Source: Pelargonium nanum (lineage: Eukaryota > Streptophyta > Magnoliopsida > Geraniales > Geraniaceae). Taken from it: 38,875 nt of DNA. The notes beneath the pieces are model-generated. The model had not been told where the DNA came from. It saw only the letters and a list, made by a program, of their open reading frames with translations, and ran no database searches. The stretch covers positions 1 to 38,875 of the forward strand of contig JAYMTF010000351.1 of assembly GCA_036897485.1 (NCBI GenBank), in the 5' to 3' direction. Of this stretch, positions 12,307 through 21,928 are shown piece after piece. Both the position numbers and the translations under genes were made by a program. Position 1 is the stretch's first letter. Each line of letters begins with the position of its first letter.

Positions 12307-12777
12307 ATGGCAAATTCCAGTTCTAGTTCCAAAAAACCTCCGGCAGAGACCAAATGGCCGGTTCTAGGTCGCCTGAAGAGGACGGTGAAGAAGATCCAGT
12401 TCCTGCTCAACTTCAACATCAGCAGCTGGCGCTTGGCTTCTCTTCTCGGCGGCGCTTTCTCCGATTCCAAGATCCAACGCTTGAGCTTCAACGATCGAGT
12501 CGGATTGCAGAGCTGCATTGATGATGAATTAGATCGTCAATTCGCCGATTCTCCAACGACGCCAGAAAGAGTGTATCAACGGACTACGAGCTACGTCTCG
12601 GCTTCGTCTTCCGATGACGATGTCGATCGGAGAGCGGAGATCTTCATTTCGAATTTCTACCGGCAGCTGCAGCTGGAGAGGCAGATTTCTCTGGAGCTGC
12701 GTTACTGCCGAGGGCGAGGAGGAAGTAGTTTTGATAAGACCAGCTCGTTCGCTTCTAGTTCGTCACCAACATCATGA
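12307..12777 (+). CDS. DUF761 domain protein, intronless
   Basis: A single exon encodes 156 residues, starting at the first ATG after a TATA box; the ORF runs further upstream only through non-ATG codons. The N-terminus is Ser/Lys-rich, followed by a basic stretch (GRLKRTVKKIQFLLNF). Residues about 120-143 carry the DUF761 motif: an acidic Asp-Val-Asp-Arg start, then RAEIFISNFYRQLQLERQIS. The tail is Ser-rich. DUF761 proteins form a plant-specific family (including 'cotton fibre expressed' proteins) of uncertain biochemical role, often stress- or growth-related. There is no signal peptide or membrane span. The family call is firm; the function is not known. Confidence 0.85.
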   Translation: MANSSSSSKKPPAETKWPVLGRLKRTVKKIQFLLNFNISSWRLASLLGGAFSDSKIQRLSFNDRVGLQSCIDDELDRQFADSPTTPERVYQRTTSYVSASSSDDDVDRRAEIFISNFYRQLQLERQISLELRYCRGRGGSSFDKTSSFASSSSPTS

Positions 12778-13768
12778 CCAGAACAATTTCATTATCTGTG
12801 AGCTGTTTCTGGTAAGAGCTTGAACTAATTAGAAGCCTGTTTGTAACAATGGCGCCTACAGAGATTTAGCTTCATTTTTCTTTTCATTTTTGTTTGTTAT
12901 TGATGATCATTGATCATATTCAGTGAGATTTGTGAGAATTAGAGTTGGTTGAGTTTTTATTTTTTATTGAGCCACTTGGAATATTTCCATATGCATCAGA
13001 TGCTTTGATTTTTCTATAGATTACAAAGGATCATATTGTTTAATTTGGAATATTTTCGAATTATCGCAAATGTAAGTTTATGATACGCATATTGAATAAA
13101 ATTATAGAATTGAATAAAGATACATGTTACGTACTGGTCTGTATTTGATTCATTTGACTATTAAAAAAATCTCTCTATCATGCTATTGACTTTTAACAAT
13201 AAATAAGTTGGATAAAATTGTATATCTGAATTTTGTCAGAAGTGATAAATTTGTAATTGAACTTTTCTGGATTGATGATTGAAATATTTATTGAACTCTA
13301 TATTTGTTAATTGCATCAGTTTTTGTTAGTTTGATCTACACTTGAATGAAAGAATGTTTGAACTTTATATATCATATACTTGTCATCGTTTCCTGTTGGT
13401 TTAATTAATCCATCAATGAATTTTAGCTTCAATTGGTGATATAAAATTCGACGTGTTTATGTTGCGTCATTTAATGGTGAGGTGACTCAATAATTCAGCG
13501 ATGACATTGGATAATAGTTTAGATTCTATATCAAATTTAAAATATATATATATTCGATCCGTCTCTAAAAAAAATATGTAAGAAATCAAACCTTACAAGT
13601 GATAATATAAAACAACATGAACATTTCTGTGCATAAAATGTTGTCTCAACTTCCAAACTACCCTTCTGATTATTGCTCCAACCATAGAATTCAATTTTAT
13701 TTTCCCTCCAAGAACAACAAGAAGACCAACACAAAGCTATACACTTGATCCTGCCCTTTATGCACCCA
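12778..13768. other. Spacer between convergent genes
   Basis: AT-rich sequence between the 3' end of the DUF761 gene (+) and the 3' end of the peroxidase gene (-). It must hold both polyadenylation regions. A short AT-dinucleotide tract lies near 13540-13555. No ORF with protein-like composition is seen. Confidence 0.5.
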
Positions 13769-16517
13769 TTAATTAGTAAACGAACACGATTGTCGTATCT
13801 CTCCTTCATCGCCTGTTTTCGCTCCAATGCTCGTAAGCTTCACAAACGATCGATCCCAACTCATAAAGAAGCTGTTTTGGTCATTCGCAAACTCTTCCAC
13901 TTGTTTTCTTGCACTTTGATCGTTTAGCAGCACAGAATCTGATTGGAACAGCCCTTTGTGTGCCAAGAGATTTTTGTAGTACTGATTGTCAAAAACCAAG
14001 GAAGTGTCCGGATCGTTACTGACAGTTCTAGGAGTACTCGCACCAGCCGGACACTGTTTCATTAGCGAGTCTGCGTAGGTACCGTCTAGAGATGTATCAA
14101 TCAGTGTGAATTTGCCCTTTGAATCTTCTCTAAACCTGTCACTGAATGCACTGCAATGTGCAGATCCTATGGTGTGAGCTCCTGCAGAGCCAATGCATTT
14201 AAAAATTACCTGCTTGAATGACTTTGCACTATGATTACAAATACTAAAAATTACCTGCTTGAATTGTATAGTTCTTGCGGTTTTGTGCAATCTTTTTTTG
14301 CGGATTTAGATCTTGAGAAACATGGTTCTTCGTTCCAAAATACAGACTTTTATTATCCTAAGCACATAAACGTAAGAAACTCAAACTATATGGTACTGCC
14401 TAGGTTACTTGGATAGTGGAATGCTTCGGTACGCGGAACGAAAATGGGGATGCAGAACGTTAGGATTTTATAGTTTGGAATGTTGGGCCCACGGTTCTTT
14501 GGAACGAGAACAGAGATTTTCGTTCCAAAACATTTAGTATATGACATAATTAATTGAGTAATTCTCAATCTCACAGCGGGTAATAAGATCGCTACTTAAA
14601 AACGAGTGTGATGTTTCTCTTGAACTTTTGTCTTAAAACGAGTGTTTCTTTCATTTTTTAGAAAGATAGTTACGTTTGAATTGTTAACAGTATCCTTGTA
14701 ACAAGTTGTTAGTATTTCTTATCACGAGGATACAATAGTAAATATACTACTTTAACTTACTATTCCTTAAATTTTCTCGAAATGGGAATAAGAACAATCA
14801 TTTTGGGACGACGATAGTATATAACAAGGGTATGACAAAACTTGTGAAAGGTATGCATGAAACCCTATTTCTTGATGAAGCTTCTAGTTGTGATAATTTG
14901 TTCTGTTCTTGAAAAAAAGAAAATTAACCTGAATACAATACCTGATAAGGTAACAAGGTCATTCAAAGACAACCCTTTTGAGGCGAAGATCCTAGCCATC
15001 TCTTCCATAGTAAAACTTGTATCAATAATGTTAGGTCTCACATTTGACACCAAAGATGTTCTTCCATCTCTCCTGCCTGTGGGAATCTGAACCAGAGGAC
15101 CACCAGTCTGTTTCACAAGCCTTCATCAGTAAACACCAAACACACAGCCAAAACTATAAAGTGAAAGAAAAAGGAAACACTAATGCAAAGAAGCTCACAA
15201 GTGCCACAGCATCTCTAGCAGCTAAAGCAACAATATCAGCACAAGAAACAGTTCCTGGACAGAATACTTCAAGAGCACTTTTAGCTGAATCAATGACCGA
15301 AAATCCTCCAAGCGACGCGTTTGCTGGATCACTCCTCTCTGTCCCATTTCCTTGCAGCAGCACAGAAGCATCACAGCCCTGTTAACACAACAATTTAATA
15401 CTACTACTCTTCTCAATAACCCAGTTCTTGATGTTTCTTGGGCTTTATAGACACAAAGGTAAATGTATCAGCAGATACCTCTAGAGATTTACCATTTTGG
15501 ATTATATTGAAGATGAAGTCCACAAATTAATCCTCAAAACATGTATTTCTAGTGCTGTTCTGTTTTATGTAGATTGATTAAATGTGCATACATGTAGTTG
15601 TAGCTTTGCATTACTATTTTCAATTTTTCATGATTCAAAGCTTTTATACAACAAAATTAAGCTATTTTGGAGTCTATAAATTCAAGCTGAAAGATGTTGA
15701 TTTACAATTTGCATGACTCTCAGAGTTTAACATAAATTTTGGTAAGAAGAATTTACATACAGCAAAGTTTACAATCATCATTCTTGATGATAACAAAAAG
15801 GCAGTGGGGACAGAAAAACAATAATGCATCTCCTTTGCATAATAGTTACAAGAAAAGCCAAAATCTTGCAGATAGAAAGGAAAAAAACAGCAGGATTGTT
15901 GCCTGCATGTTTCCCATAGAAGAGAGATTAGAAGAAATAAAGTACTAGCACTAAAATGGTAGCTTCATAGTCATTAAATGGGCATATATAAGCTCCATAA
16001 TGAGCTACTCATCCAGAAACCAAAACTAGCCTTTTTATTTTTTTCCTTCAATAGTGCTAAACTTGAATCCGACCCAAAAGGTTAAACTACAACGTATCCT
16101 GCACGTGGAATAAGAATGGAGGCAACAAAGACGGGTCACTAGACCCAAACAAAACCAGCTCTGATAGGTGGAGGGCCCAATTAGTATATTAAGTGGAATC
16201 GAACTTCACGTTCTTTCAACGTGTAATACATTAACAAGAAGCTAGCAAATTTGAGCTACTTGGACTAACACACATACTCAGAGAGAAGAAGGATCTACCT
16301 CCACAAAGCAGTCATGGAACAGCAAGCGAAGGAGCTTTCCTGGTATCGTTGGGTCAGCATTCGAAGCTGATCTCACATTATTGCCAACAATGAACTCAGC
16401 AGCTGGGCATGAAGCTGCATAGAAGCCAAAGGACAACTCTGCAGCAGCAGAAGCAGCATAGCAGAGAACAAGAATGAGAAGAAGTGCTGCAGAAAATACT
16501 AAGCATCTTGTCTCCAT
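13769..16517 (-). CDS. Class III secretory peroxidase (Peroxidase 18/46-like)
   Basis: Four exons on the minus strand, 16517-16299, 15378-15199, 15107-14942 and 14181-13769, join in frame to 325 residues, the usual length. I chose the ATG at 16517 because it gives a clean signal peptide (residues about 1-26, a Leu/Ala-rich core); an in-frame ATG at 16598 would put 27 polar residues before it. Distal-site motif [10 protein letters not shown] holds Arg64 and His68; GCDASVLLQ follows the first junction; [13 protein letters not shown] is present; the proximal haem ligand is His191 in LSGAHTIG, split by intron 3. Cysteines at 37, 70 and 75 fit the family's disulfides. Such enzymes use H2O2 to oxidise phenolics in the cell wall or apoplast. 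The sequence most resembles the Arabidopsis PER18/PER46 pair. It looks functional. Confidence 0.93.
14200..14264 (-). repeat. 20-bp direct repeat in peroxidase intron 3
   Basis: TAAAAATTACCTGCTTGAAT occurs at 14200-14219 and again at 14245-14264. Read on the gene's strand each copy contains AAGCAG|GTAATT, which resembles both an acceptor and a donor. The repeats lie 20-80 bases before the acceptor of exon 4. Confidence 0.8.
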
Positions 16518-17849
16518 AAGGTCTTTACCACAACAATCCAAAACCCAAGTCACACAAACACAACAATGTTGCTTTGTAGTCTCTTTGTCAATGCTCATGC
16601 ATGGAACAGTATATGATATGTATGTATAGTTAAAGCTGCATTTATTTAGTTGGGTGATGTGATGTCAGGAGGTAGATGGGTCTTAATGATCCATGTGAGC
16701 ATGGGTTCTCTCATGCACAGCATTTAACATCATTGGAAACATTTTTCTTCAAAGGGCTGCTTTGTTCAATTCTGAGCACAAACAGCCTGTGAAGTTCATT
16801 ACTGCCACCTAACAGAGGAATGAATGCTGCAGATCAGTGGGCTATTGAAACCCTGCTTGTCTTATGTTCAATTTTGCTATGCTACAAAAAGCAAATCTCA
16901 CTGAAAACACACTTAAGGTGCCTTTCCTAGTGTCACACTTTCTTTTAGGTACAAAGTTCATCAAATTTACCCTTTTAGACTATATATGCAATTATGCAAA
17001 TTAATAGTAGCATGCTTTTAGTTTTAATCTATATAAAGTTTAATATAGGTGGAGAGATCACCTAATTCTGTAGCCCAAAAAAAGCCAGTAGTCTTTGTTC
17101 TCTACATAACAAAAACAGAAGAGCTTTTGCATGTGCATAGAAAAAAATTATACCTTTCAATATGTATACCCTGTAGTAGATAGAGATGCTACTGCACATT
17201 GTGAACACCAAAAATTTTCATTTAATCCACCCAGTCCCAACAAAGGTAACAATTTGTAGGAGACCATCCCAGGACAGCATAGCTGCTCCTTCCCCACCTT
17301 CCAAACCATAATAAATACTACAATTGAATCATTTAAACAAAAGAGTAGGAAAGAAAATGAAATCACAAATTAGATAAATGTTGTATTGCTTTGAAACAGG
17401 AATGTGAAAACTGAAAACCCATATGTAACTTGGTAAATTTGGTGTTTTGCACCCTTTTCTTGGGAGTTTAAAAAAGAGGCTTTACCAGTTACCATAATGT
17501 ATCTTGGGGTAAACCACATAATTGCTTCCTTATATGTCCAATACATTGAAACTGAAAAGAAAAGGCAATTCAAACAAAAGCAGAACCCTTAAATTGACAG
17601 TTCATGATTTCAAGTATATGTAAGGTAACTGAAATTAACCCATCAGTCAATATCTCTATAGCACACCTTATTGCAACAATCCATATGTTCCATCCAAGAA
17701 TGGCAATAATATAAAGCTTTGCACTAATGTTCACAACTTGTAATTCAAATCCATTGCATACATAAACCAGATTCAAAGTTTTGCTTAGCTGAATATAATT
17801 CTAGTCTAGTTGACATCAGCAACAATATTGAAGAAAAATAAAGAAAGAA
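16518..17849. other. Peroxidase promoter region and spacer
   Basis: Upstream (rightward) of the minus-strand peroxidase. The sequence is AT-rich with short ORFs only, none with recognisable domains or flanking splice logic. I see no repeat or mobile element in it with confidence. Confidence 0.4.
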
Positions 17850-17865
17850 TTGAACTGGTATTGTG
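17850..17865 (-). terminator. snRNA 3' box (U5 gene)
   Basis: On the minus strand the sequence just after the terminal hairpin reads CACAATACCAGTTCAA, which matches the plant RNA polymerase II snRNA 3'-end signal CA(N)3-10AGTNNAA exactly. It directs 3' processing of the U5 transcript. Confidence 0.8.
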
Positions 17866-17988
17866 GGAGCAGACCTTACAAAGATCAACCCCTCCAAAAA
17901 GAGGCGTATGCCGCTTAATGCAACGAATACACGGTATTCTTTAGTAAAAGGCGAAAGAATAGTTCGCTTCTGTATTCAATGCACGGCT
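17866..17988 (-). ncRNA. U5: U5 spliceosomal small nuclear RNA
   Basis: On the minus strand a 123-base RNA carries the invariant U5 loop I, GCCTTTTAC (17952-17944), closed by TCTTT/AAAGA within CTTTCGCCTTTTACTAAAG. This loop holds the exon ends during splicing in the U5 snRNP. The flanking arms pair: GCCG..TGCATTGAATAC with GTATTCGTTGCA..CGGC. An Sm-type U-run (CTCTTTTTGGAG, 17903-17892) and a 3' hairpin follow. Upstream are a perfect USE and a TATA box spaced for RNA polymerase II, and downstream is a 3' box. The set of intact signals argues for a live gene, not a pseudogene. The exact 5' end is uncertain by several bases; I placed it at AGCCGTGC. It lies alone between the peroxidase and TIC55 genes. 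Confidence 0.88.
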
Positions 17989-18016
17989 GCGTGATTGACA
18001 CGTCCCCATTACTCAC

Positions 18017-18068
18017 TATTTATAATAGTTGGTGTCTGTGTTGGATTGTTTTACAGGCGATGTGGGAC
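18017..18068 (-). promoter_or_regulatory. snRNA promoter: USE and TATA box of U5
   Basis: GTCCCACATCG (18068-18058, minus strand) fits the plant upstream sequence element RTCCCACATCG exactly. TATAAATA follows at 18024-18017, with 33 bases between. Spacing of about 33-34 bases, four helical turns less ten for Pol III, is what marks RNA polymerase II snRNA genes (U1, U2, U4, U5) as opposed to U6. Three GGCCC-type boxes lie further upstream at about 18114-18141 and may act as activators. Confidence 0.87.
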
Positions 18069-19098
18069 AACTTATTCTCCCAAATGCCTTTCAGTTCAGT
18101 TTGGACGATAAATGGGCCGGATGGGCCAGCGTGTTGGGCCCATATCATATTACTTAGAAGCAGTTGTCCGCTCAGGGCCTAGGCCTTATCTTCCGTTTCC
18201 ACTTTGCAGAAGAAAAAAAAAAACAGAATTAACTAATTTTCTTGGAGTCAAAATTAGGTAACGGAAAAATTACCTAGCTAACTATATACAGCATGTGGGA
18301 ATTTCTTAGATTATTTAATATAGATAATATTTCTATTTTTGGATTATTTTTTTAAGACCAGCGGTGGTCAAGTGTGTGATTTGAATTCTCAAGAGTTCTT
18401 GACAGGTATAAGGAGGGAAATACAAGATAGAGATGGACAAATTCTAACTCTCTATAACTCTCCCTCTATAGCAAATAGTGCTTACAAGTTACAACTTACA
18501 AGGTAGAAATAATAGTAGTTCTTTCGGTTTGCAACTTCATAGTTCAAAATGATATTAGAAATGTTTGTATTTTAATTGATTGTTTAACTCTTTACCAGAA
18601 AACTCAATTGGATAAATCTGATTCCTCTAGCAGTAGAGTAGACTATGTAGTTGCCCTGACAAACATTAAACATGTTCTTTTTTATGATCACTTTAAAGGT
18701 GAATTTTTTTTTTATGTAAATAAGAAAATTGTAGCTCTAGCTCATCAGTTAGCCAATTTTGACAATTGTAACCGAAAAACTATGGATATGTAACCACTAA
18801 GGGTGGCACAGTTGGTTATTCTAGCTGTGTGAGTGAGATGAGGTCTCAGGATCGATGCCAAAAGCCCTAGTCTAGGGTTATCACTATTGTTTCCTTGTTT
18901 AAGCTTGTATATATTTTCCTCTTTTTTAAGAAAAAAAATTGTCAAGAGTTTCACAGTTCCAAATAAGGGCTATTTCTAACAAAATAGAAGTGTTGAGTTG
19001 AGTGTAAGTGTGTAATTTATGTGTGTGGCCAGGAGTGGTACACCCATCTAGCAAGCAACAAACCAAGCACCAACCCATCTCTTTGATCACTAATTAAC
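18069..19098. other. Divergent spacer between U5 and TIC55
   Basis: Besides the U5 upstream boxes and a SINE-like element (18800-18920), this stretch is AT-rich and without protein-like ORFs. It must contain the TIC55 promoter; no clear TATA box is seen close to the TIC55 start. Confidence 0.4.
18800..18920 (+). mobile_element. Probable tRNA-derived SINE fragment
   Basis: TGGCACAGTTGG (18804-18815) resembles the RNA polymerase III A box, and GGATCGATGCC (18849-18859) the B box GGTTCGANNCC; the 33-base gap between them is normal for tRNA-like promoters. A T-rich then A-rich tail begins near 18915. No clean target-site duplication was found, so limits are approximate. Confidence 0.5.
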
Positions 19099-19242
19099 AT
19101 GGCTTCACTTCACTACTCTTCTCCTCCTACTCCTACCTCACAATTACACTATTATTGCTCTAATGGCTCTTCTTCACTCTCTTCTTCTTCCTCCTCCTTA
19201 CCCTTCCTCTCTCCTCACCACCACCACCACCACCACACCTAA
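19099..19242 (+). promoter_or_regulatory. Upstream ORF overlapping the TIC55 start
   Basis: An ATG at 19099 (context AACATGGCT) opens a 47-codon frame that ends with TAA at 19240-19242, about 80 bases past the TIC55 ATG at 19163 and in another frame. It encodes a Ser-rich peptide ending in seven His from a CAC repeat. If transcription starts upstream of 19099, ribosomes must bypass this ATG to make TIC55, so it could lower translation. The transcription start is not known. Confidence 0.45.
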
Positions 19243-21503
19243 ACTGCTACCACTTCCCTTCCTTCCTCTCTCACATCCACAGCTTCTCATCAGACCAATC
19301 CTCACTCACCGCACCGCCAAATGTAGTGCAGTCTCCGGCGCAGCTGCTCCTCCGCTCGGAGAAGAAGATCAGGCTGTCCTGCTCGGCCCCGGAAGCGAAG
19401 AAGACCTTGATCGGAGAGGCGAGAGGACCGTCGCCGACTACGATTGGACTCAGGAATGGTACCCGCTGTACCTCACCAAGGATGTACCAGATGATTCGCC
19501 TCTGGGCCTTACCGTCTTCGATCGCCAAATCGTGCTCTACAGAGACGGCGCCGGCGTGCTCCGCTGCTATGAAGATCGATGCCCCCACAGGTATAGTTGA
19601 TTCCTTGTTGATTTTTGCAAAAGAAGCTGATACATGCATGACATTCCAAATCCAGAATTATTGTTTATTTTCTATTAATTGGTTCTAATTTGGTAGTTTA
19701 TATAGCTTATAGCTACACAAATGTTGTTAATTACTTCTGATTGGTCCCTATTGTTGATTATTGTATATGATAAGGTCTCAATTCAGTACTGTTACCAGCA
19801 ACCAGAAATTGGAATGAGCTCATCTTTATATGCTTTTGTAGCATTATTGGAAGATTTACTATGTGATGCTGTTTAGTGAAGACTAGTTCTTTTCCCTACA
19901 TCTTTTCTTTGCTTGCATGCATGCATATACATTAACTTTCCAATTTCTAGTATAGAGAAGAAAAAAAATTCAGCCAAATTTTTAGTGGCCGAGGCTCAGT
20001 CATGCCGATGAGGTGAGATCTGAGATCGTCTCATGAATTTACACTGATACCCGCCCCAATGTATTTGTAGGTGCATAGCGGCGCTCGAATTCATTTATTT
20101 TGTGTGTTGGCTAAGTCTCTTTGCTCTCTTCTATTATATGATCAGTAAAATCTTAACCTTGGCTCCACTTGATGTAGGTTAGCGAAACTATCTGAGGGTC
20201 AGTTGATTGATGGAAGACTTGAATGTCTGTACCATGGTTGGCAATTTGAAGGTGAGGGCAAATGTGTCAAGATTCCTCAGGTTTGTATTTGTTTTAACTT
20301 ATAGCCTTGAACCGACTTATGTTGTGTGATATGCTCTGCCTTTTATATGGATATCGAAATGGATGTTGATAAATTTCTTAAATGCAGCTTCCCTCAGATG
20401 CCAAAATTCCACGATCAGCTTGTCTTAGGACATATGAGGTTAAGGATTCACAAGGGGTTGTTTGGGTATGGATGTCTCAGAAGACACCACCAAACCATAG
20501 TAAATTACCTTGGTTTGAGAACTTTGACCGGCCTGGGTTTCAAGACACCTCAACAATCCACGAGCTTCCATATGATCACTCAATCCTTCTTGAGAACCTC
20601 ATGGATCCAGCCCATATCCCAATCTCACACGATAGGACAGATTGGACGGCAAAAAGGGAAGATGCCCAACCGCTGGGTTTTGAGGTGACTGAACGTACTG
20701 ATAGGGGATTTGCAGGGTGGTGGGGTAAGGGGAAGGATAAACCATTGCCAAACTTCTTACGGTTTGAAGCACCGTGTGTTCTTCAAAATAACCGAGAGCT
20801 TCTCATGGACGGGGAAAAACACTACTTCTCAGGTCTCTTCCTTTGCAGGCCAACTGGACAAGGGAAGTCCATGCTTATCGTGAGGTTTGGAGGAACAAAA
20901 AGATCCCACGTGGCAAAGTTGTTCCCCAAGTGGTACTTCCATCAGAATGCGTGTAAGGTTTTCGAGCAAGACATGGGATTCCTTTCATCCCAAAACGAAG
21001 TTTTGTTGAAGGAAAAAGTCCCAACAAAAGAGCTTTACCTGAATCTAAGGTCCTCAGATACATGGGTAGCCGAGTACAGGAAGTGGATGGATAAAGTTGG
21101 GCACGGGATGCCCTACTATTTTGGGCACAGCACTATTTCTCTGCCCGAACAGCCTGCTGTGGTGGAACATGCGCCAGCCGGACTAGTTGCTGGAGTCTCA
21201 GCCTCTCTGCCTGCCAAAGGAGGCATTGGAACGATGCACGCACCAAATCTCGCCAATAGGTACTTTCGGCATATAATTCACTGCAAGGGATGCAGAGATG
21301 TTGTCAAGGCTTTTGAAGCTTGGAAGAAAGGACTTACTGTTGCAGCTCTTGCATTGACGGCGATGGCAATTCTAGTGTCCGGAAGGCAGTGGAAGGCTCT
21401 TCTTTTAGTATCAGTTAGTTTGTGTTTGGGTGGAGCTTATGCATGCTCAGCCGCTATAGCACTGAACACAACAAACTTCATTAGGACACACAGGAGAATG
21501 TGA
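19163..21503 (+). CDS. TIC55: TIC55, chloroplast inner-envelope Rieske oxygenase
   Basis: Three exons, 19163-19590, 20178-20280 and 20388-21503, give 548 residues. A Leu/Pro/Thr-rich transit peptide covers about the first 55. The Rieske [2Fe-2S] ligands are Cys140-x-His142 and Cys159-x2-His162 (RCPHR, CLYHGW). Mononuclear iron ligands lie in [14 protein letters not shown] (Asn247, Asp250, His253, His258). A conserved CxxC (Cys476, Cys479) precedes two membrane spans (about 493-509 and 514-534). TIC55 belongs to the PAO/PTC52/CAO family; it is associated with the inner-envelope translocon and is reported to hydroxylate phyllobilins at C32 in chlorophyll breakdown. The strings [17 protein letters not shown] and IRTHRR at the C-terminus distinguish it from PAO and PTC52. 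All key residues are present. Confidence 0.95.
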
Positions 21504-21928
21504 GCAAATAGACCAACAAATGATGAACTATGTTTCTTTGATATCTCTATCTGTTTGTTTCTTAGGACAAGAACTGTATAGAATTGCACTGGTGTTTATG
21601 GTGCATGATCCACTTTAGAATATATTGTGAGTTGTATCTGATGCAAACGCTTTACATACGCTTCCAAAAGGAACTTTAGCACTTAAATTTCGTCCATGTG
21701 AAAATTTTAAAACAATAATCTAATCATAGACCTTAAACTGTACATCAAATTGTGAATAGCTAGGGTTTAGTAACTTCACAAAAAATGCATCTCGTGAGCA
21801 CATCGAATGTGGGGAACAGACCCCTCTGTTCAAGTACAATGATCTAATCACCAAAGTAATCTACGAACAATACATCAATAAATACGCCTAGTAATAGCAC
21901 GTATATTTGTATCAAATTGTATCAAATT
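21504..21928. other. Spacer between convergent TIC55 and C3H22-like genes
   Basis: Only about 425 bases separate the stop codons of TIC55 (+) and the C3H22-like gene (-), so their 3' UTRs probably abut or overlap. AATAAA occurs on the plus strand near 21877. No other feature is seen. Confidence 0.5.

Noticed and set aside
14799..14817. CATTTTGGGACGACG, Stowaway-end-like, in peroxidase intron 3
   Set aside because: No inverted partner or paired TA flank could be located.
17157..17776. Three minus-strand ORFs of 67-69 codons before the peroxidase
   Set aside because: Composition is that of random AT-rich DNA and no splice sites connect them to a known domain.
18355..18400. tRNA-like sequence GTGGTCAAGTG...GATTTGAATTCTC
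   Set aside because: The A- and B-box-like parts are only about 12 bases apart, so no cloverleaf or working Pol III promoter can form.
19985..20090. SINE-like sequence in TIC55 intron 1
   Set aside because: A-box-like GTGGCCGAGG and B-box-like GCTCGAATTC are about 90 bases apart, too far for a tRNA-type promoter, and no tail or target duplication is seen.
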